From Candidatus Segatella caccae (lineage in GTDB: Bacteria; Bacteroidota; Bacteroidia; Bacteroidales; Bacteroidaceae): DNA of 28,243 nt. Below, piece by piece: positions 23,707 to 28,243 of the stretch. Under the pieces are notes generated by a model. The model made no database searches, had not been told where the DNA came from, and worked only from the letters and a program-made list of their open reading frames with translations. The stretch spans positions 1 through 28,243 of the forward strand of contig USOQ01000032.1 in assembly GCA_900556395.1 (NCBI GenBank). Reading direction: 5' to 3'. A program made the translations under genes and the position numbers. Positions within the stretch are counted from its first letter, which is position 1; each line of letters opens with the position of its first letter.

Positions 23707-24615
23707 TTACTTAAGGAGGTTTGCAATGCACTGCTGTAACGAATCAATCCAGTAAGGCACTTTCACGCCGAAGGTTTCCTTGATGGTTCGCTTGTCGAGC
23801 ACGGAGTAGGCAGGACGGGCCACTGGCGAAGGATATTCCGAGCTGTAGCAGGGCTGTATGTCGCACTGTGTGTGTCCGGCTATGCGGGCTATCATCTGTG
23901 TGAAGTCGTACCAGGAGCACACTCCCTCGTTAGAGAAATGATAGATGCCGGTGTATTTGCTCTTGTCGTCGGCCGACTTTATCTTGTCTATGACAGTGAG
24001 GATGGCGTTGGCCAGGTCGAGCGCATAGGTAGGAGTTCCACACTGGTCGAAGACAACCTTGAGCTGTGGCTTCGTGGCAGTGAGGTTGAGCATTGTCTTG
24101 CAGAAGTTTTTACCAAATTCAGAGTAGAGCCATGCTGTGCGTATAATGACATACTGGCAACCGCTTGTCATGATTTTCTGTTCGCCATGCAGTTTGGTGG
24201 TTCCGTATACGCCAGTAGGCGTTCCCTTCTGCTGGGGTCCGCAAGGCACATTGTATGGTTCTTTGCCGAAGACATAGTCGGTGGAGATCTGTATGAGCAG
24301 ACCGCCTGTTTCCTTCATTGCGATAGCGAGATTCTCGGGTGCATCTGCGTTGAGCTTCTCCGCGAGGGCTGCAAGCTTTTCGTCGGTTTCGCAGGCGTCT
24401 ACATTGGTCCAGGCAGCGCAGTTGACAATGGCATCGATGTGGTGCTCGCTCACCATGTGGCGTATGGCGTCCATGTCTGTAATGTCAAGGTAAGTGGTTT
24501 CCACGCCTTCCACTTGGTTCACATCGGTGAAGAGATATTGGTCGGTGGTGTTTTGACTCACGATACGCATCTCATTGCCGAGCTGACCGTTGGCTCCTGT
24601 TACTAATATATTCAT
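23707..24615 (-). CDS. rfbD: dTDP-4-dehydrorhamnose reductase
   Basis: Last step of dTDP-L-rhamnose formation, NAD(P)H-dependent. The 302-residue protein has the nucleotide-binding TGANGQLGNE (about 6-15), VNCAAWTNVDACETD (about 64-78), STDYVFG, and YGTTKLHGE with the catalytic Tyr and Lys. It ends with the RmlD-type RPAYSVLDKRTIKETFG. A short insert relative to Escherichia coli RfbD lies in the region after the STDYVFG motif (KEPYNVPCGPQQKG). First gene of an rfbD-rfbB operon, with a good promoter about 45 bp upstream. Confidence 0.95.
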   Translation of the reverse strand: MNILVTGANGQLGNEMRIVSQNTTDQYLFTDVNQVEGVETTYLDITDMDAIRHMVSEHHIDAIVNCAAWTNVDACETDEKLAALAEKLNADAPENLAIAMKETGGLLIQISTDYVFGKEPYNVPCGPQQKGTPTGVYGTTKLHGEQKIMTSGCQYVIIRTAWLYSEFGKNFCKTMLNLTATKPQLKVVFDQCGTPTYALDLANAILTVIDKIKSADDKSKYTGIYHFSNEGVCSWYDFTQMIARIAGHTQCDIQPCYSSEYPSPVARPAYSVLDKRTIKETFGVKVPYWIDSLQQCIANLLK

Positions 24616-24658
24616 TTTACTATTCAGTTTTTATTGTTTTGTTTCTGCAAATTTGCTA

Positions 24659-24689
24659 CAAAAATACGATTTTCCACGGATATAGCCAA
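24659..24689 (-). promoter_or_regulatory. rfbD-rfbB promoter
   Basis: Reverse strand: TTG at 24689-24687, 20 bp spacer, TATTTTTG at 24666-24659. Matches the Bacteroidetes consensus in both boxes and spacing. Confidence 0.65.
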
Positions 24690-24741
24690 GGCTTCATTGC
24701 TAAAGTTTGCTAATGCTCTCGTAATGAGCTATAAAAACAGA

Positions 24742-24785
24742 GCCCCCGCAGACTTTCCTTGATGTATGGAAGAGTCTGCGGGGGC
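24742..24785 (-). terminator. Intrinsic terminator of the first small barrel gene
   Basis: GCCCCCGCAGACT (24742-24754) and AGTCTGCGGGGGC (24773-24785) form a perfect 13 bp stem, extended by TTCC/GGAA. On the reverse strand a TCTGTTTTTAT stretch follows. It is about 60 bp after the stop at 24846. Confidence 0.8.
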
Positions 24786-24845
24786 ATCTCTATGAATAAG
24801 TGACAGACTCTATTGAAGAAGTCTGTCGTGGGTAATCGCTAAAGT

Positions 24846-25430
24846 TTAGAGCTTGAACTTGTAACCCAAAGTGATCTGGAATACAGAGTTGCGGCCAGCA
24901 TCACCATCCGCAAATTTTGATACACCGATGTTGTAACGAGCATCGAGACAAACGTTCATGTACTCGTAAGAAATTCCTACAGGAATAGAGAAATCAAAAG
25001 TCTTTATCTCTGCTCCTTCTGGTGCATATTTGTCGTAGTCGATACTGATGCCGGCAACTTTTACTTTATTGCTTACATTGAATGCAGGCTGAATACCAGC
25101 TTTCAGTGCCAGGCCTTTTGCAACATAGGCGTTTACCAAAATAGGGATATTCACATAGTTCATCTCCAATTTGGGGTCTCCTTCTGCGTCCTTAACTGAG
25201 GCTCCTTGCATAGAATAGAGGAGACCGGCGCTGATTCCTACCATGGGTGAAACGTGATATTCTCCCTCTACACCACCAACAAAGCCTGCTTTGTAACCAG
25301 CTTCGTCATCAGTAACGGAAGATACGTTCAAACCGACTTTAGGCTGAATAGTGATGTCGCCTGCTGAATACTGTGCGAATGCACCTACTGAAGACAGCAC
25401 CATAGCTGCCATAACCAATAATTTTTTCAT
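24846..25430 (-). CDS. Small outer-membrane beta-barrel protein (PorT-like), paralogue 1
   Basis: A 194-residue exported barrel protein. The signal peptide MKKLLVMAAMVLSSVGAFAQ is cleaved before YSAGD. About eight strands follow, with QPKVGLNVS at the start, GLLYSMQGA in the middle, ISYEYMNVCLDARYNIGVSK and the C-terminal QITLGYKFKL. This is the Bacteroidetes PorT/OmpA-barrel-like family (outer membrane protein beta-barrel domain). Function is not established. The first 37 residues are identical to those of the paralogue at 25898-26470, while the loops differ, as expected when surface loops diversify. It has its own promoter, a leader of about 100 nt and a terminator. Confidence 0.85.
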   Translation of the reverse strand: MKKLLVMAAMVLSSVGAFAQYSAGDITIQPKVGLNVSSVTDDEAGYKAGFVGGVEGEYHVSPMVGISAGLLYSMQGASVKDAEGDPKLEMNYVNIPILVNAYVAKGLALKAGIQPAFNVSNKVKVAGISIDYDKYAPEGAEIKTFDFSIPVGISYEYMNVCLDARYNIGVSKFADGDAGRNSVFQITLGYKFKL

Positions 25431-25568
25431 ACTCTCTGAATTTATAAATTAATAATAATGTGTTGCACAAACTTACTAACAAGAATGTTCTGCTGTCCAA
25501 TAGGATGTGTCTTAAACTTCTTATTCTTAGACGTGGGCAAAGGTATAATTATTTTTTTTAAGATGCAA
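25431..25568 (-). promoter_or_regulatory. Promoter and conserved leader of small barrel gene 1
   Basis: Reverse strand: TTG at 25568-25566, 20 bp spacer, TACCTTTGC at 25545-25537, then a leader of about 100 nt. The leader carries blocks also found before the second barrel gene: CGTCTAAG, AAGTTTAA, ATCCTATTGGAC, and TCAGAGAGT just before the ATG. The shared blocks suggest a common leader-level control or recent duplication. The rest of the 25431-25897 gap holds only the terminator of the second copy. Confidence 0.7.
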
Positions 25569-25750
25569 ACAAATTTTATTGTATTTTTTATTCTATGGAA
25601 AAATAAGGTCGGTAATATAGAAATATATAATCGGTGGAGAAATTACATTAAGCTAAATGAACAGAACTAAACTTGCTTTGGAATAGCCATGGCGAGAAAA
25701 GTGTCATGAAATAAAAATTGTTACTCATAAATGAAAGCACGATAAAGGGT

Positions 25751-25797
25751 ATAAAAAAAGTATCTTAAAATAGTTTGCAACTATCCTAAGATACTTT
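25751..25797 (-). terminator. Intrinsic terminator of the second small barrel gene
   Basis: AAAGTATCTTA (25757-25767) and TAAGATACTTT (25787-25797) form an 11 bp stem with an inner ATAGT/ACTAT stem. On the reverse strand CTTTTTTTAT follows. About 100 bp after the stop at 25898. A further hairpin, CTCCTTGCT/AGCAAGGAG, lies at 25823-25855. Confidence 0.75.
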
Positions 25798-25897
25798 ATC
25801 GAGTATTCAACCCTTCTTTTGTCTCCTTGCTATGTTTTCATCTCACAGCAAGGAGCGAGAGGGTGGATGGGCTTATGAAAAGCCTGTTGTTCTGAGC

Positions 25898-26470
25898 TTA
25901 GAGCTTGAACTTGTAACCTACAGTGATCTGAATAACGTTGTTGTAGCCATCGCCACCATCTGCAATCTTAGTTACTCCGATGTTGTAGCGAGCATCAAAT
26001 ACAAAGTTTTGATATTCGTAAGAGGCACCAACAGGGATAGATAAGTCAAATGTTTTGACACCTTCTGCCTTGTCTTTAGCTATCATGAAACCTGGCTGTA
26101 CACCTGCTTTCAGAGCCAATCCGTTTACTACATAGTAGTTGACTGTCAAAGGAATGTTAAGGTAACCTGGGTTCCATTTCTCGCCACCGATTTCAATATC
26201 ATCGCCGCCAAATTCATCACCGTCAATTGTTACACTCTTGGATTTAGCTCCCTGCATAGAATAGAGAAGACCGCCAGCAAGACCAACCTTGTCTGTTAAC
26301 TGATATTGCAATTCTGCACCAACAGCAAAGCCTGCTTTCCAGTCTGCGTCACCGATGGTAGATACGTTCAAACCAACTTTAGGCTGAATAGTGATGTCGC
26401 CTGCTGAATACTGTGCAAAAGCACCTACTGAAGACAGCACCATAGCTGCCATTACCAATAATTTTTTCAT
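25898..26470 (-). CDS. Small outer-membrane beta-barrel protein (PorT-like), paralogue 2
   Basis: A 190-residue barrel protein with the same signal peptide and first strand as its neighbour, and the same end (VGYKFKL). It differs in the loops: here GDADWKAGFAVGAELQYQLT and an acidic loop DGDEFGGDDIEIGGEKWNPG. Strand segments GLLYSMQGAKS, YLNIPLTVNYYVVNGLALKA and DARYNIGVTKIADGG match the paralogue closely. The pair arose by tandem duplication. No partner gene suggests a role. Separate promoter and terminator show that each copy is an independent unit. Confidence 0.85.
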   Translation of the reverse strand: MKKLLVMAAMVLSSVGAFAQYSAGDITIQPKVGLNVSTIGDADWKAGFAVGAELQYQLTDKVGLAGGLLYSMQGAKSKSVTIDGDEFGGDDIEIGGEKWNPGYLNIPLTVNYYVVNGLALKAGVQPGFMIAKDKAEGVKTFDLSIPVGASYEYQNFVFDARYNIGVTKIADGGDGYNNVIQITVGYKFKL

Positions 26471-26603
26471 ACTCTCTGAAATTAAAAGTTAATAATAGTA
26501 TGTTATGCAAATCTCCTTAATGGATAATCTGCCGTCCAATAGGATAGGTATTAAACTTCTTCTTAGACGGGGCAAAGATATAATTAATTTTATTAAAATG
26601 CAA
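26471..26603 (-). promoter_or_regulatory. Promoter and conserved leader of small barrel gene 2
   Basis: Reverse strand: TTG at 26603-26601, 20 bp spacer, TATCTTTGC at 26580-26572. The following leader shares the CGTCTAAGA, AAGTTTAA, CCTATTGGAC and TCAGAGAGT blocks with the leader of paralogue 1, while the sequence between them has diverged. From here to 26810 the DNA is AT-rich with nothing recognisable. Confidence 0.7.
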
Positions 26604-26810
26604 GTATTTTTTTAATTATTTTTATGAAATGGCTAAAATTGTGATTAAAATGTAATATTCTGTGTATAAATAGTACAAAAACGTGCTTAAGAGTGAAAAG
26701 TGATGGTTGAAAGAGCAGAAAACGTCTTAAAATTGCCCGAAAACAATTAAAAATCGTGCGAAAAGCCGTTAAATGTCCAACATGATACAGATTTATTCAC
26801 ACGTTTTTAA

Positions 26811-26905
26811 CTTAACTTTCGCAAATGGGGAAGTCCCCTTAGGAGTTAAAGGAGTTAAAGAAGTTAGAGGAGTTAAGGAGTTAAGACAACAGCTTTTGTG
26901 GTTGC
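26811..26905 (+). repeat. Partial GGAGTTAA element, copy E
   Basis: Begins with CTTAACTTTCGCAAATGGGG, the entry sequence also seen after menB. A small hairpin GGGGA-AG-TCCCC (26827-26838) follows, then five GGAGTTAAA-type units and GGAGTTAAGACAACAG, ending in CTTTTGTGGTTGCATTC. The left half and start of the core are present; the right half with the second hairpin is missing. Confidence 0.75.
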
Positions 26906-26974
26906 ATTCATTATACATTTAAAAATGTTTTCTGTTTATAATGAATTTGTTTTGTTTCTTGTGAATAAATCTAT

Positions 26975-27058
26975 GTTCTAAACTTTAGAATATAAGTTCA
27001 ATACTTTAGAACATAAGTTCTAAACTTTGGAACATAAGTTCGATACTTTAGAACATAG
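26975..27058. repeat. Four 21 bp repeats, each a small palindrome
   Basis: Units at 26975, 26996, 27017 and 27038 are all exactly 21 bp with the pattern GTTCtAaACTTTaGAACATAA. Each contains an inverted repeat of the type TTCTAAA-C-TTTAGAA. The whole block is closed by CTATGTTCTAAA (26971-26982) and TTTAGAACATAG (27047-27058) in perfect inversion. It ends 23 bp from the hslR-like stop codon. A 21 bp period is two helical turns. Confidence 0.85.
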
Positions 27059-27081
27059 ACTTTATAGGTTAAAGAGAACAT

Positions 27082-27495
27082 TTATTCTATGTCGTCATCG
27101 TCGTCGAATCCGAAGAGGGCAGGGTCGATAAAAGCATCGAGGGCACGTCGTTCTTTCTTTGTAGGACGACCCGTGCCGCGTGCACGATCTACGAAACCGC
27201 TGATGCGGCTCATCTCTAAGAGTTCGTACTGTCGTGGGTCGGTGACATTCTTGTATACAGCGAAGAGCATCTTGGCTCCCACGCGCTGTTCGATGCAGTC
27301 GAGCACTTCGAAGGAATAGGTGATGGGCGCTTTCTTCACGCTCACCACATCGCCTCGCTTGATGATGAACGAAGGCTTGCGCGAGATGCCTCCCACAGTG
27401 ACACGCCCATTCTTGCATGCATCGGCTGCGATGCTGCGTGTCTTGTATATGCGGGCTGCCCAGAGCCACTTGTCTATTCTGGCACTTTCCTTCAT
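27082..27495 (-). CDS. hslR: S4-domain RNA-binding protein, HslR-like
   Basis: A 137-residue cytosolic protein with an N-terminal S4 RNA-binding domain (about residues 4-65: RIDKWLWAARIYKTRSIAAD, VGGISRKPSFIIKRGDVVSV). A C-terminal helix GRPTKKERRALDAF and an acidic tail (FDDDDDIE) follow. In Escherichia coli HslR (Hsp15) binds 50S subunits stalled with peptidyl-tRNA. That role would fit the neighbouring peptidyl-tRNA hydrolase and L25 genes. Order rplY-pth-hslR on one strand suggests one operon, though a degraded repeat of about 75 bp lies between pth and hslR. Family call is firm, exact function inferred. Confidence 0.88.
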   Translation of the reverse strand: MKESARIDKWLWAARIYKTRSIAADACKNGRVTVGGISRKPSFIIKRGDVVSVKKAPITYSFEVLDCIEQRVGAKMLFAVYKNVTDPRQYELLEMSRISGFVDRARGTGRPTKKERRALDAFIDPALFGFDDDDDIE

Positions 27496-27525
27496 CGTTA
27501 TTAGTGTTTAGTGAACTTTTGCAAG

Positions 27526-27600
27526 TTCAGAAGTTAAAGAAGTTATCACTCCCTTTGGTCGTTAGAAGTTATAGCCAACAGCCTTGGAGGGAATGTTAAA
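27526..27600 (+). repeat. Degraded GGAGTTAA-type element, copy G
   Basis: CAGAAGTTAAAGAAGTTATC, then ACTCCCTTTGGTCGTTAGAAG and TTATAGCCAACAGCCTTGG follow the order of the forward core with many substitutions. It fills the gap between pth and the hslR-like gene. Only the left half can be recognised. Confidence 0.6.
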
Positions 27601-27607
27601 CTCGTTC

Positions 27608-28180
27608 TTACTTTTTCCCCAATTTGTTGTATTGGTTCATCGTAGCGTCGATGCCTTGCAGCACAAAGCTCTTGATGATTTCCACGCCCAGGTCGAGGGC
27701 TGGTTGCAGCTGGCGCATATCCTCCTCAGTGTAATGCCCCAATACCCAGTCTACCTGTCCGCCTCGAGGATAGTCGTTGCCGATGCCCATGCGCAGACGT
27801 GCATAGTCTTGACCGATGAGTTGCTGGATGTGGCCCAGTCCGTTGTGACCGCCATTGCTGCCACCTGCTTTCAGGCGGAAGGCACCTAAGGGGAGAGCGA
27901 GCTCATCGCTGATGACGAGTAATCGCTTCTGGTCGATTTTCTCCTGTTGTAACCAATAGCGCACAGCATTTCCACTGAGGTTCATAAACGTGGTGGGCTT
28001 CAGCAGGAATACCTTGCGCCCCTTGATGCTTGTCTCGGCAACAAAGCCGTAACGCTTGTCCTCAAAATGAATATTGGACGCCTTAGCAAAAGCGTCCAAT
28101 ACCATGAATCCTGTGTTGTGTCGGGTTCCTGCGTACTCGTCGCCAGGATTCCCGAGACCACAAATCAAAAATTTATCCAA
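27608..28180 (-). CDS. pth: Peptidyl-tRNA hydrolase
   Basis: Releases tRNA from peptidyl-tRNAs that drop off the ribosome; essential in most bacteria. The 190-residue protein matches bacterial Pth in length and carries all active-site residues by comparison with the Escherichia coli enzyme: N11 (GLGNPG), H21 (RHNTGF), M66 and N67 (FMNLSG), D92 (ISDELALP) and N113 (GGSNGGHNGL). The tail after about residue 150 (DWVLGHYTEEDMRQLQPALD) is standard. It starts 26 bp after the stop of the probable rplY, consistent with the usual rplY-pth operon. Confidence 0.96.
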   Translation of the reverse strand: MDKFLICGLGNPGDEYAGTRHNTGFMVLDAFAKASNIHFEDKRYGFVAETSIKGRKVFLLKPTTFMNLSGNAVRYWLQQEKIDQKRLLVISDELALPLGAFRLKAGGSNGGHNGLGHIQQLIGQDYARLRMGIGNDYPRGGQVDWVLGHYTEEDMRQLQPALDLGVEIIKSFVLQGIDATMNQYNKLGKK

Positions 28181-28206
28181 TTTTCGAATGTTCTACTAAG
28201 TGAAAA

Positions 28207-28243
28207 TTATGCCTCAGCAGCGGCAGCGGCGGCAGCGGCAGCA
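28207..28243 (-). CDS. rplY: C-terminal end of probable ribosomal protein L25/Ctc
   Basis: Only the last 11 codons and the stop (TAA at 28209-28207) are in the window: nine alanines, then Glu and Ala. An alanine-rich C-terminal tail just upstream of pth is typical of Bacteroidetes L25/general stress protein Ctc. The call depends on gene order and tail composition. The remainder lies beyond the right edge. Confidence 0.6.
   Translation of the reverse strand, partial: AAAAAAAAAEA

Overview
The window looks like chromosomal DNA from a Bacteroidales bacterium, most probably Prevotella or Segatella. The evidence is promoters of the Bacteroidetes type (TTG, 19-22 bp, TAnnTTTG), little use of Shine-Dalgarno sites, a BspA-like leucine-rich-repeat surface protein with the C-terminal tail common in Prevotella, PCMD-domain and OMP_b-brl_3-type outer-membrane proteins, and the family resemblance of the housekeeping genes. 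No database search was possible, so genus and all family calls rest on recognised motifs.

Layout. 1-1466 (-): most of lysS, running off the left edge. 1795-6335 (+): a hotdog thioesterase (menI candidate), menF, menD and menB. 6853-9058: a small accessory island with a BspA-like protein (+), a type II toxin-antitoxin pair (-) and a frameshifted remnant of an Rpn/PD-(D/E)XK transposase-type gene (+). 9112-17295 (-): menE, menC, a GNAT/carbon-nitrogen hydrolase fusion, a lipid A phosphoethanolamine transferase, an Omp85-type barrel and a PCMD lipoprotein-like exported protein. 17296-18137: a gene-free region rich in palindromes and phased repeats. 18138-21140 (-): a 1000-residue outer-membrane beta-barrel protein. 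21376-22422 (+): aroB. 22550-24615 (-): rfbD and rfbB. 24846-26470 (-): two paralogous small outer-membrane barrels. 27082-28243 (-): an hslR-like S4 protein, pth and the extreme C-terminus of a probable rplY/ctc.

Pathways. The menaquinone genes cover chorismate to isochorismate (MenF), SEPHCHC (MenD), o-succinylbenzoate (MenC), OSB-CoA (MenE), DHNA-CoA (MenB) and possibly DHNA (MenI). They are split into two convergent arms by the accessory island. menH, menA and menG/ubiE are not in the window. aroB feeds chorismate supply. rfbB and rfbD make dTDP-rhamnose, and the pEtN transferase and barrel proteins build or modify the outer membrane.

The most unusual feature is a dispersed family of intergenic elements built from GGAGTTAA-type units around a core with competing hairpins. 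Four good copies and three degraded ones lie in this window, at the menF/menD, menD/menB and menE/menC junctions among others. Inverted copies flank menD, and one supplies the menD stop codon. Other non-coding structures are a 4 x 32 bp GTTGA-phased array, a 4 x 21 bp array of small palindromes, a 24 bp perfect palindrome with three related 13-mers, and paired TATCTT-TGCAT-AAGATA hairpins that contain a -7 box.
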